This document shows positions 17,210-25,541 of a stretch of 64,000 nt of DNA, in pieces. Both the position numbers and the translations under genes were made by a program. A model generated the notes under the pieces. That model did not search any database and was not told the DNA's origin. It saw only the letters and a list, made by a program, of their open reading frames with translations. Origin of the DNA: Puniceicoccaceae bacterium (GTDB taxonomy: Bacteria > Verrucomicrobiota > Verrucomicrobiia > Opitutales > JAFGAQ01); NCBI GenBank assembly GCA_040224245.1, contig JBEGIR010000075.1, positions 1 to 64,000 of the forward strand. The letters are read 5' to 3'. Within the stretch, counting starts at the first letter, position 1. Every line of letters begins with the position of its first letter.

Positions 17210-19289
17210 GTTAGCCAACACCACAACACCACGGTTCCACCCATCCATGAACATTCAACCCATCCCTTTAGCCATGAAACACGACCATTCTTCATCATCC
17301 CCAAATCGCGCTTCCGCGCGCCCATCTCTCGCCCGCCTGACGCGTCAGGTATTGCTTGCGCTGACGGTCATCGTCGGTGGGGCCACCGGAATCTCCCAAC
17401 TGCATGCCTGTGATGCCTGCAACCTGGTCTTCGCCGACCAGGTTTTGAGCGACCGCGCCGACACCCTTATCGGCAAGGACCTGCGCAGGGCCATGGAAAA
17501 CCAGAAAAATCTCAACCTCGATGGCATGGTCGACAAGGAGTTGACGGATATCCAGGTCGCAAAACTGGAAGCAGCCAACGCCGCCCAATCCGACGAGGCT
17601 CAGTTAACTTCCATGGCATCCGATATGGAATCTGAACCCGCCTGTCCCAACTGCGCAGCTGGTATCCCGTGCGCCCCGGAGGCCCAATCCGACGAAGCAG
17701 TCGAGGTCACCGAAGTCGCAACCGCTCAAGGCGCATCTGTAGCGGCGCGAGCCAATACTCTCTGGCAACAGGCCTCCACCAACCTGTCCACCAGTGCCCC
17801 GGCTCCCGCCAAGGGACATCCGCTGCCAGACTACATGAAGTCGCATGAATTCATCGAGATCATTGAGCGGGACTACGCGCTCGACGCCACACCCTACTCG
17901 ACCGTGCCCCAGGACGCACCGGTGGACAAGCAGTTCACCGTGACCCTGACCGAGGGCAAGACTTACATTGGCAACGGGGTGGTCTACGACGGATTCCTGA
18001 TCGATGGAAAAATCCCGGGCCCCACACTCATCGTGGACCAGGGCGATGTGGTGGAGATGACCATCGTCAATGATGGCTCCATCCCCCATGGAGCATCCAT
18101 CCATGCCGCCTACACCCAGACGTCGAAATATGTTGGAAAAATTGGACCCAAATCGAGCAAGTCGGTTCGCTTCCGCGCGATGATGCCCGGTGTCTACATG
18201 TACCACTGTGCACCCGGCGGACACGCCATCGGCATGCATGTGCTCGGCGGACAATATGGCATGATCGTGGTCAAACCGCCCGCCGGTTCCTATGAGATGG
18301 AGCGCCAGCTCGGTCATGAACCCAACCTGGAACTCTACATGATTCAGCACGAGCTGTATTCGAGCGGTAAGGATGCCATCGCCGGAGATCCGGAGTATGT
18401 TCTGTTCAACGGGCGCACCTACCAGTATGTGGAAGACCCGATCATGGCCAAACCCGGTGACTATGTGAGAATGTACTTCCTCAACGTCGGCCCCAACATC
18501 CTCTCCACGTTTCACATCGTCGGCATCATCTGGGACTACATTTACTGGCAGGGAAATCCAGATGTCAAAATGCCCGGCGGACAATCCATCACGGCAGGGC
18601 CCACCGATTCGTTTGTCATTGAATTCCGCATGCCTCCGGATGAAGGGGCCTACACCATGCTCACTCATGCCGTAGGTTCCACCAATCGCGGCGCCATCGG
18701 ACTCATCGTGGTGGATGATGAGGCCGAGCTGGAACCGCACCGCACGATTCTTGCTGACGGACCATCCTTCAAGGCAGATGAACTCAATGCCTACATCAAG
18801 GGCGCCACCCGTACGATTTCACCCTTCGGCATTGGCACGCACCGGGATGATCGTCCGGTCGTCTATGGACCGGAAACCAAGGAGGTGTTTGTCGAAATCA
18901 TTGGAAACTCCTTCTATCCCAAGGTCATCGAAATCGCTCCGGGAACCAAAGTGACCTGGACCAATGAAGACACCTTCACCTACCTTGCTGGCGAGTATGC
19001 CGGTATCCACAACGTTCAGTCCACGAGCAGTCCCGAGGACTCCGACGGCATCAACGGTCCCCTGCTCGCGCACGGGGAATCCTGGAGTTATACCTTCGAT
19101 CAGGAGTGGGAATACGACTACATCTGCACACCGCATCCCTACATGATGGGCAAGGTGATTGTGAAAACTCCGGAGTACAGCCTCTCGAGCAAGGGAGGTG
19201 GCAGCGTCGCGCTCGGAGGGTGGGTGTTGCCGCTGCTGGCATTGTGCCTGATTCTCGCCACCGCCAGCTTTGCCTTTCGCGGAAAATGA
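17196..19289 (+). CDS. NirK-like two-domain cupredoxin fused to an amicyanin-like domain, membrane-anchored
   Basis: 697 aa. Residues about 45-71 are a signal peptide (later ATGs at 17247 and 17274 are possible starts). A Cys-rich linker with CDAC (72-75) and CPNC (150-153) follows. Residues 240-510 align with copper nitrite reductases. Type-2 copper His: 303, 337, 491. Type-1 ligands: His298, Cys338, His348. The axial Met is replaced by Gln353, and the Cys-to-His loop is one residue longer with an extra His343. The catalytic Asp98 and His255 of Alcaligenes NirK correspond to Ser301 and Ile445. Residues 563-656 are an amicyanin-like cupredoxin with His605, Cys644, His647, Met650 (CTPHPYMMGKV). 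A membrane anchor lies at about 673-694. Nitrite reduction is uncertain; it could be another copper oxidoreductase. Confidence 0.8.
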   Translation: MNLSELANTTTPRFHPSMNIQPIPLAMKHDHSSSSPNRASARPSLARLTRQVLLALTVIVGGATGISQLHACDACNLVFADQVLSDRADTLIGKDLRRAMENQKNLNLDGMVDKELTDIQVAKLEAANAAQSDEAQLTSMASDMESEPACPNCAAGIPCAPEAQSDEAVEVTEVATAQGASVAARANTLWQQASTNLSTSAPAPAKGHPLPDYMKSHEFIEIIERDYALDATPYSTVPQDAPVDKQFTVTLTEGKTYIGNGVVYDGFLIDGKIPGPTLIVDQGDVVEMTIVNDGSIPHGASIHAAYTQTSKYVGKIGPKSSKSVRFRAMMPGVYMYHCAPGGHAIGMHVLGGQYGMIVVKPPAGSYEMERQLGHEPNLELYMIQHELYSSGKDAIAGDPEYVLFNGRTYQYVEDPIMAKPGDYVRMYFLNVGPNILSTFHIVGIIWDYIYWQGNPDVKMPGGQSITAGPTDSFVIEFRMPPDEGAYTMLTHAVGSTNRGAIGLIVVDDEAELEPHRTILADGPSFKADELNAYIKGATRTISPFGIGTHRDDRPVVYGPETKEVFVEIIGNSFYPKVIEIAPGTKVTWTNEDTFTYLAGEYAGIHNVQSTSSPEDSDGINGPLLAHGESWSYTFDQEWEYDYICTPHPYMMGKVIVKTPEYSLSSKGGGSVALGGWVLPLLALCLILATASFAFRGK

Positions 19290-19315
19290 TGCGGTTTGAT
19301 CTTTAGCTCACCGCG

Positions 19316-19342
19316 CAGGTGGACCCCTGGCGGGTTCACCTG
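19316..19342 (+). terminator. Hairpin between the NirK-like gene and the auracyanin-like gene
   Basis: CAGGTGGACCC pairs with GGGTTCACCTG (one G-U) around a 5-nt loop, 27 bp after the NirK-like stop codon. There is no T-tract, so it may attenuate or stabilise the mRNA 3' end rather than stop transcription fully. Confidence 0.45.
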
Positions 19343-19386
19343 TGCAGGCGCACCTGTCATGCGTACCCCCTGCAATCCATGTTCCC

Positions 19387-19893
19387 ATGAAATCACCCAT
19401 TGCCCACCTCGCCCGCTGCACAGGACTCGGATTGCTGCTCTCACTGCTGAGCAGTTGCGGCAATTCACCCGATGACACGGCCACCTCTCAAATCCCTGCC
19501 AGCCCGCCAGTCAGCGAGGTCACCATCACCGGTAACGACCGCATGCGCTTCGAACCTGCCACGTTTACCGTGCGGGCCGGTTCGGAGGTGTCACTGACCT
19601 TCAGGAACATTGGAACCATGCCCAAAGCCACCATGGGGCACAACCTGGTCATTCTGCTGCCGGGAACCAATACCCTGACCTTCGCTACCGCCGCCACGAA
19701 CTTCCTCGAGCACGACTACATCGCGCCCCAATACGCCGACCGCGTCGTTGCAACCACACGAATTTTGGGTCCGGGGGAGGCACAGGTCCTGCAGTTTCGT
19801 GCCCCATCCACACCCGGACGCTATCCCGTCGTCTGCTCCTTTCCCGGACATACTCAGGCTGGCATGGTGGGAAGCATGACCGTGGTGCGCTGA
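19387..19893 (+). CDS. Auracyanin/azurin-like blue copper lipoprotein
   Basis: 168 aa from the ATG at 19387, which places a lipoprotein signal at the N-terminus (LSLLSSC, lipidated Cys24). The cupredoxin fold spans 42-168. Copper ligands are His85 in TMGHNLVIL, then Cys150, His155 and Met160 in CSFPGHTQAGM. The Cys-x4-His-x4-Met spacing fits auracyanin better than azurin. Such proteins carry single electrons outside the cytoplasm. About 100 bp after the NirK-like gene, it is the natural electron donor or acceptor for that protein; this is inferred from context only. Confidence 0.85.
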   Translation: MKSPIAHLARCTGLGLLLSLLSSCGNSPDDTATSQIPASPPVSEVTITGNDRMRFEPATFTVRAGSEVSLTFRNIGTMPKATMGHNLVILLPGTNTLTFATAATNFLEHDYIAPQYADRVVATTRILGPGEAQVLQFRAPSTPGRYPVVCSFPGHTQAGMVGSMTVVR

Positions 19894-20029
19894 GCCACAC
19901 AGCCGTCAACTGAACTGTCAACCCATTGCAGAATTCCGTTGCCGCTGGGGTGCGCTACGCTCCATTGGCATTCACCCGATGCAGCCAGTTGCACGGGTTC
20001 CCCACTCACCCACACATCCCATTTTTCCC

Positions 20030-20788
20030 ATGTTCTCACGATCCATTTGCCTGTTCCTCACCCTCTTGACGGCCCCGTTCGCCAGTTTTGCCAGCGAACC
20101 GCTCACTTTTGTGATGGTGCACGGCGCCACCGCTGGTGGCTGGGAGTGGAAATCCACTGCCAAATGCCTGCACGATGACGGGTACGAGGTGTACCGCGTC
20201 ACCCTGACCGGACTCGGAGAACGCCATCACCTTGCCAATGCCGAGGTCAACCTCGATACCCACATCAACGATGTCGTCAATGTCATCCTCTTCGAGGATC
20301 TTCACAATGTCGTGCTGACCGGACACAGTTATGGTGGCATGGTCATCACAGGGGTGATGAACCGCATTCCCGAACGCATCCGGCATGTCTTCTTTCTCGA
20401 CGCAGCCGTGCCCAACGACGGTGAATCCATGTATGACATCGTGGGCGGTCCTCCTCCCCATGCAAAAGTGAAGGACGGTCTCGTCGATTTTGGCTGGGGA
20501 AACCCTGACGGTCCCTACCCCAAAAATGTGCCGCATCCGGAAAAAACCTTTAGCCAGCCCGTTCAGTTCAATCATCCGGATGCACTCAAGCTGACCGTTA
20601 CCTACGTCGCCTTCGTGCCTGAAGATCAATCCATCGAGGCCAGAGCTGAGCGCGACAAGAGCTGGCAAAAGGCAGAGGCTCGCGGATGGCACATTCGCAC
20701 CTTCCCGGGCCACCATGTCGCGCAGCAGGAGGATCCGCGTGGAGTTGCCGATCTGTTGATCCAGGAAGTGCAGGATCGCGCCAACTGA
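20030..20788 (+). CDS. Exported alpha/beta hydrolase
   Basis: 252 aa. A signal peptide (about 1-20) leads into an alpha/beta hydrolase fold: oxyanion region FVMVHGATAGGWEW near 28, nucleophile elbow TGHSYGGM near 100, acid residue in the VPEDQS region near 200, and His in FPGHHVAQQEDP near 228. The overall pattern resembles hydroxynitrile lyase/salicylate-esterase-like hydrolases (short-chain ester substrates), here secreted. The ATG at 20030 is chosen because it begins at the signal peptide. It follows the blue copper gene by about 135 bp. No functional link to the copper module is visible. Confidence 0.75.
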   Translation: MFSRSICLFLTLLTAPFASFASEPLTFVMVHGATAGGWEWKSTAKCLHDDGYEVYRVTLTGLGERHHLANAEVNLDTHINDVVNVILFEDLHNVVLTGHSYGGMVITGVMNRIPERIRHVFFLDAAVPNDGESMYDIVGGPPPHAKVKDGLVDFGWGNPDGPYPKNVPHPEKTFSQPVQFNHPDALKLTVTYVAFVPEDQSIEARAERDKSWQKAEARGWHIRTFPGHHVAQQEDPRGVADLLIQEVQDRAN

Positions 20789-20798
20789 TCCCTTTTTT
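20773..20798 (+). terminator. Weak rho-independent terminator at the end of the hydrolase gene
   Basis: GGATC and GATCC form a 5-bp stem around a 9-nt loop spanning the stop codon, followed by TTTTTT. It lies between two convergent genes. Confidence 0.45.
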
Positions 20799-20927
20799 CA
20801 CCTGATCATTCCCATCGTAGTTCTGTTGCTTTGTCCAAGCACAGATAACAGGAAGCGTCTGATTGAAAAGGCAGTTAAAATCATGCCCCGGCGAACCCCA
20901 AAAAGGATTGCCAGGGCGTGGTTGGTC

Positions 20928-23900
20928 CTAGAACTCAAACGTATTGCTGATGCTCCAGGAGCGCTTCGGAGCAATGCGGTAGGCCGCAAATGTCCCGTTG
21001 GGTTGCGCCGTAATCGGAATCAGATCGTTGTCACCGCTGAACGCATTGTAAACGTTGACCTGGATGCGCCAATGAATCCGTTGAGTCAGTTGTTTGCGGT
21101 ATCCCACCCAGAAATCAAAATTGGTTTCTGAGGGTCCTTTCACTGGTTCAGTCAGATCATACTGCACCTTGGTAGGATCGGACGGGTCTCCTGTCGGAGG
21201 ATAGGCAATGATCACGCTGCTCTGGTAACGCATCCCGCCACCAATGTTCATTCCCTTCAGATATCCGTCACTGAAATCGTAGTTTGTTACAACGTTGATG
21301 CGCCACTCCCGCATTTCGGGAACCGTGGTATTTTCCACCAACTGTGCCAGACGCCACTCGCTTCCCGGTGCGCCGGCAAGTCCCTCACCATCGAACCAGT
21401 TCTTCCCGGCGGTCACCACGTCCTCTGTTCCCCAATAGTGCTGAAGACGGCCCACTCCATCTCCTTCTGCAATGCGCAGGGAATTTTGAACGAGGTTCAT
21501 GAACTCCCGGATATTGGCATTGCCCACATGGGTGCGCCGCGCATCCGTCTTGGACGCGTTGGCCGTGATGCGCCATCCCGTCAAGGGTTCTGCACTCAGT
21601 TCGATTTCCCAACCCTCCGACACATTGTCTTCGGTCAGTGCAAATCCAGTCGGCACCGAGTAGGTTGCTTCGCCAACCGGAGGCCCGAAGTCGCCAAAAG
21701 TATCAATGCGCCAAGCCTGCCAGAATCTCGGATCGACGGCGCGCTGGAATTCGCGAACGGCATGGATCACCGCATTTTCAAGCGCAGGATCTACCACCCA
21801 AGCCCCATCTGGTGAGACCACAGCCTGATCTGAAAAAGTGCGACCATCGTTGAACAGGTGGAAGTTGTAACGCATGGGTTGCCAGATGCCTGATGCATCA
21901 TCGACAACGTCTGCATCACCTCCGCGCAGCGAAGGATCGGTCGCATCGTATCCCCATGGTAGAATGTTGTATCCAAACACATTCGCATAGTTCTGCGTCA
22001 GCTGCATCCAGTTCCCAATCGCTGCAGCATTGATTTCGGTGCTCGTTGCCGATTTATTAGAGGTCTTGTATTTGTTGATTCTCAACGTGTAACGACCATC
22101 CCGGGTTTCAATCCGAACCCCACGATCAATGGTCTTGCCCGACGGTGCAGGATGCTGCTCTCCGTAAATATCGACACGACTGGAATCCGGTTTGAAGTTC
22201 GTCGATTTGTTATAATAGAGGCTCAGCTCAACTGGCATATTCCGTGTGACATCTTGCAGAAAGGGAAAATCCATCAGGTGTGCAACCACACTGTAGGAGC
22301 GGGATTCCACTTCGACACGTGCACCTGAGCTTGGAAGCCTGTAATAGGACGGACTCAAATCGACGCGGGCACGGTCATGTGTGGGATCAAAATCGTTGGG
22401 AGACATGTCAAACGCCCACGATTTTGCCACGTCCTTGCGCCAACCATAAGTGGAGACGAGTGCGTTGCCGAGCCACTTGGCCTGCCAGACAAAAGCCTGC
22501 GAACTCGTTTCAGCCTTGTTGAGTGTCGCTCGGGTAGTCAACCGATCCCGCGCATCCGAGGACATCTCCGCATCGACAAAATTGAGACGGTAAGTATTCC
22601 ATCCGGCATAGTTGGAGGGATTCTCCGACTGAGTTGAGACTGAGGATGCGCTTCCCGGAATTTCGAACCCGTTGTACCACAGTGCTCCGGGATCAACATC
22701 GTTGGCAGTCCAGGTGGAATCAAAATACTGCACAAGTCCATTTTGGATCACCGGATAACCACTGATGGAGGGAATATTTGCACCGCTAAGACCACGTCCC
22801 AGCAGGGAATCGCCCAGGTAGACAATTTGGGTCGGCGTCAACTGTCCGTTGAAGCGTTCATTTGGCAGGCCATGCAAAGCATAGTATGCATCGTCAAACA
22901 CACCATAGCGTTGCCAGCTGCGGGAATCACTCTCCAGCAACTCTTCTCCGAACAATCCGGTAAGCGTGTGGCTTCCCAGCAGCTTTCGGAGCCAGCTGTC
23001 CGACCCATCGCTGAAATCATGGGTTGCAAACACCGTCAATCGCCGGGTCTCCCGCTCAGACTCGTACGAACGATTGGACCAGGCATTGTTTGTTGAGACG
23101 AATGGACGTCCTACATTCGGATTGGGCGAACCATCCGAATAGGGTTCCACCCCCGCTTGCAGACCTACATGCGGTGTGCCATCGCCATACACTGCCATCG
23201 GATCGATTTGCAAGCGAACCTCACCCGGCAACATTGCCTTCTGTCCATTTTCGTAGCGCTCCCGATTATAGTCCAATGACACTCCCAGCCGATCATAAAA
23301 AAACGTCTGTGTCAGATTAATATTTGCCACACGAAAATCCTGCCATTCCCGTTTCGTATGCCCATCTATCAGTTTGTTGTAGAAGTCAAAAATCGATGGA
23401 TCGGTCAGCAGATTGTTCTTCCATAGACCCGCACTGGCGTAGTCCGCACCCGCATTGATCGCCCATTGGGAAGTACCGACGAGCGAGACCCATGCGTTGT
23501 CCGGATAGGCAGCAATCCCACCGTCGATCATTCCATCCGCTCCCAGTCCTCCCGACACAAAGGGTCCGTTGATGTTGGTGACCCACATGCTCTGTCCCCC
23601 ATCAGCGTTGAAAACATAGGTGCCCGCTCGGGCTGCAGGAAATCCAAAGTTGCCCAAATGGGGTTCATAGGCCGGATTGCGAGACCCATCAGCTGCGAGA
23701 TTCACACGCAGTTGTCCATGATTGGGACGACCTGAAAGGTGATCCCAGGCCTGAAACTGATTGTAGGTTGCCTGATTCAGCTCTGTGAACCAGGGGGTGA
23801 TAGCGTCGGCGGGTGGTAAAAAGCGCGGATTATTGCTGCTCACACTTCCGGACTCTACGTTGAACTTGATGATCGTGCGGTGTCCGTTCCGGTTTAGAAA

Positions 23901-25070
23901 TGCTGGTTCATAGCGCAGAGCCATGTAGATGCGCTCATCTTGTGAATAGGCGGGTTTTTGCTGGTATTTTTCGTCATCATACAGGGCATTGAGTCGAACC
24001 GCCAATTCTCCTTTCAGGATTTCCCGGTTGAGGTCCAGAGTGCCGCGCATGCTGCCATAACTGCCGATGCGAAGCTCAACCTGTCCTGAGTTGTTGAAAT
24101 ATGCACCTTTGAGTCCCGTGTTGATGATCCCCGATGGGCTACCTTGGCCAAAGAGGATGGAGTTGGGTCCCCGCTGCAAATCGACTCGCTCGACATTATA
24201 GGCATCCCACGGAATGTCCGTGCGGAAAAACTCACGTGTGTTATCCGCCGCCGCCAATCCCCGCACACGGGTATTTTGATTGGGACTGATGGTGTCTTCA
24301 TTCAAACTGGCCGCATCACCCGTTCCCGCAAAATTCCCCATGAATCCACCAACCTCAGTTCCCGTGGTGTATTGCAGCAACGATGCATTGTCGGTTGCAC
24401 CCACGTCTTTGAGAAACTCACTGGTGATCACGGAAACTGCACTTCCAACATCGCGCAGTTCGGTATTCAACCGGTTTCCGGCCAATGTCGTCTCGGCGTT
24501 GTAGCCTTGTACCTGTGCCGTGGATACTTCGAAGGGCGATAGCTCATAGATCTCTTCGTCTTCCGAATACTCTTGGGAAACTGCCTGAGTGGAAGCGGTT
24601 GCCACGATGATCCCCAGCAAGCCGTGTAAAAACTTGCCCAGGAACGATCTATCCTTATTTTTTTTCATATCAGTATGTTGAGTTGGGTTGCTATGGTTCG
24701 GAGCTGTCGAGTTGCCGCTCGATGACTCCGGCGAAAGGCGTTTCCCGTTTTTTGAGTTCACCACAACTGCGATGGCACCCGTCTCAACATCTTGGTCAAA
24801 ACGGAGTGCCGTATTTTCCAGCATGCGCTCAAGTGCCTCTACAGGGTCGAATTTCCCCTGAATCACATTAGTGGTGACTCCTGCAACTTCCTGCTTGCTG
24901 TAGAGCAGACTGATGCCCGATTGACGGGCAAACAACGTAAGCGTAACGTTCGCATCTGCTTGGGGAATTTGAAAATTCATCATGCTCGCAAAGGTGTGTG
25001 GAAGGAACGGCAATCCGCTCAATATCACACACAGCAGACGCAGTATCGTCTTGGGGTGAGCTACATTCAT
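20928..25070 (-). CDS. STN-domain TonB-dependent receptor with an internal second signal-like segment
   Basis: 1,380 aa. Residues 1-29 are a signal peptide. An STN (secretin/TonB short N-terminal) domain follows at about 32-104 (LTLFARQSGISLLYSKQEV...FDPVEALERML). A Ser/Asn/Pro-rich linker then leads to M135 and a second complete signal-peptide-like stretch (KKNKDRSFLGKFLHGLLGII, then VATASTQAVSQ). The TonB-box-like YELSPFEV (about 173-180), plug domain (GNRLNTELRDVG...LQRGPNSILFGQGSPSG) and a long beta-barrel ending SNTFEF complete it. STN domains signal ligand binding to FecR. The gene is last in a sigma-fecR-STN operon, so it is probably a transducer for a ligand that cannot be named. It is paralogous to the receptor at 46138-49809, which lacks the STN unit. 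Confidence 0.9.
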   Translation of the reverse strand: MNVAHPKTILRLLCVILSGLPFLPHTFASMMNFQIPQADANVTLTLFARQSGISLLYSKQEVAGVTTNVIQGKFDPVEALERMLENTALRFDQDVETGAIAVVVNSKNGKRLSPESSSGNSTAPNHSNPTQHTDMKKNKDRSFLGKFLHGLLGIIVATASTQAVSQEYSEDEEIYELSPFEVSTAQVQGYNAETTLAGNRLNTELRDVGSAVSVITSEFLKDVGATDNASLLQYTTGTEVGGFMGNFAGTGDAASLNEDTISPNQNTRVRGLAAADNTREFFRTDIPWDAYNVERVDLQRGPNSILFGQGSPSGIINTGLKGAYFNNSGQVELRIGSYGSMRGTLDLNREILKGELAVRLNALYDDEKYQQKPAYSQDERIYMALRYEPAFLNRNGHRTIIKFNVESGSVSSNNPRFLPPADAITPWFTELNQATYNQFQAWDHLSGRPNHGQLRVNLAADGSRNPAYEPHLGNFGFPAARAGTYVFNADGGQSMWVTNINGPFVSGGLGADGMIDGGIAAYPDNAWVSLVGTSQWAINAGADYASAGLWKNNLLTDPSIFDFYNKLIDGHTKREWQDFRVANINLTQTFFYDRLGVSLDYNRERYENGQKAMLPGEVRLQIDPMAVYGDGTPHVGLQAGVEPYSDGSPNPNVGRPFVSTNNAWSNRSYESERETRRLTVFATHDFSDGSDSWLRKLLGSHTLTGLFGEELLESDSRSWQRYGVFDDAYYALHGLPNERFNGQLTPTQIVYLGDSLLGRGLSGANIPSISGYPVIQNGLVQYFDSTWTANDVDPGALWYNGFEIPGSASSVSTQSENPSNYAGWNTYRLNFVDAEMSSDARDRLTTRATLNKAETSSQAFVWQAKWLGNALVSTYGWRKDVAKSWAFDMSPNDFDPTHDRARVDLSPSYYRLPSSGARVEVESRSYSVVAHLMDFPFLQDVTRNMPVELSLYYNKSTNFKPDSSRVDIYGEQHPAPSGKTIDRGVRIETRDGRYTLRINKYKTSNKSATSTEINAAAIGNWMQLTQNYANVFGYNILPWGYDATDPSLRGGDADVVDDASGIWQPMRYNFHLFNDGRTFSDQAVVSPDGAWVVDPALENAVIHAVREFQRAVDPRFWQAWRIDTFGDFGPPVGEATYSVPTGFALTEDNVSEGWEIELSAEPLTGWRITANASKTDARRTHVGNANIREFMNLVQNSLRIAEGDGVGRLQHYWGTEDVVTAGKNWFDGEGLAGAPGSEWRLAQLVENTTVPEMREWRINVVTNYDFSDGYLKGMNIGGGMRYQSSVIIAYPPTGDPSDPTKVQYDLTEPVKGPSETNFDFWVGYRKQLTQRIHWRIQVNVYNAFSGDNDLIPITAQPNGTFAAYRIAPKRSWSISNTFEF

Positions 25071-25114
25071 GATGGGGGATGGGGTTTACAGGCTCAGCGG
25101 GAGTTTGGGGTTGA

Positions 25115-25513
25115 TCAGTTTGGATGCGTTCGGGGAATCGATTCACAACTTACGTTCTCCCCCGTTCCTGGCGGGATGTGTTCGGTACTCATTCCTTCCT
25201 TCGGAAGAAATACAGCGTAGGCACGAGTATCGGGATCGATCGAATACACCAGCGAAGTATCGCCCAACATGAGTTCCAGCGTTTTCTGGGCAGTGTATTT
25301 GCCCGAAACGGCGCGAGTCTGTAACGCATCGAGCTGTTTTGGATCAAACAGAATTTCAATCTCGGCTTGTACAGCAAACACCTTCAGTGTCCGAACCGCC
25401 GGTCCTTCTTGAATCTCAAAAAATTTCCGGGTATCCCGATCACAGCCAATCCAGATCGTTAGCAGTAATGCGAAGACTCCCATTCCAATGATCGATGCAG
25501 GGGTAAATTTCAT
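25115..25513 (-). CDS. Stand-alone STN-domain protein
   Basis: 132 aa. The ATG at 25513 begins MKFTPASIIGMG followed by a hydrophobic segment (to about residue 21) ending WIGC. This is a signal peptide or anchor; the Cys is a weak lipobox at best. Residues about 40-105 form an STN domain (LKVFAVQAEIEILFDPKQL, then GKYTAQKTLELMLGDTSLVYS). There is no plug or barrel. It lies between fecR (28 bp upstream) and the STN-containing receptor (44 bp downstream). It could bridge receptor and FecR, or be a duplicated STN unit. I know of no characterised example of a free STN subunit in such an operon. Confidence 0.7.
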   Translation of the reverse strand: MKFTPASIIGMGVFALLLTIWIGCDRDTRKFFEIQEGPAVRTLKVFAVQAEIEILFDPKQLDALQTRAVSGKYTAQKTLELMLGDTSLVYSIDPDTRAYAVFLPKEGMSTEHIPPGTGENVSCESIPRTHPN

Positions 25514-25541
25514 GCCGTAAGCTCCGGACAAATGCGCAAGT

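Noticed and set aside
17604-18740. A 378-codon minus-strand frame opposite the NirK-like gene
   Set aside because: Low-complexity His/Gly/Val composition typical of an antisense shadow; the plus strand shows copper-site motifs in order.
15303-20788. A complete denitrification cluster
   Set aside because: No norB/C, nosZ or narG genes occur and the NirK-like protein lacks catalytic residues; only the regulatory box and partner families point that way.
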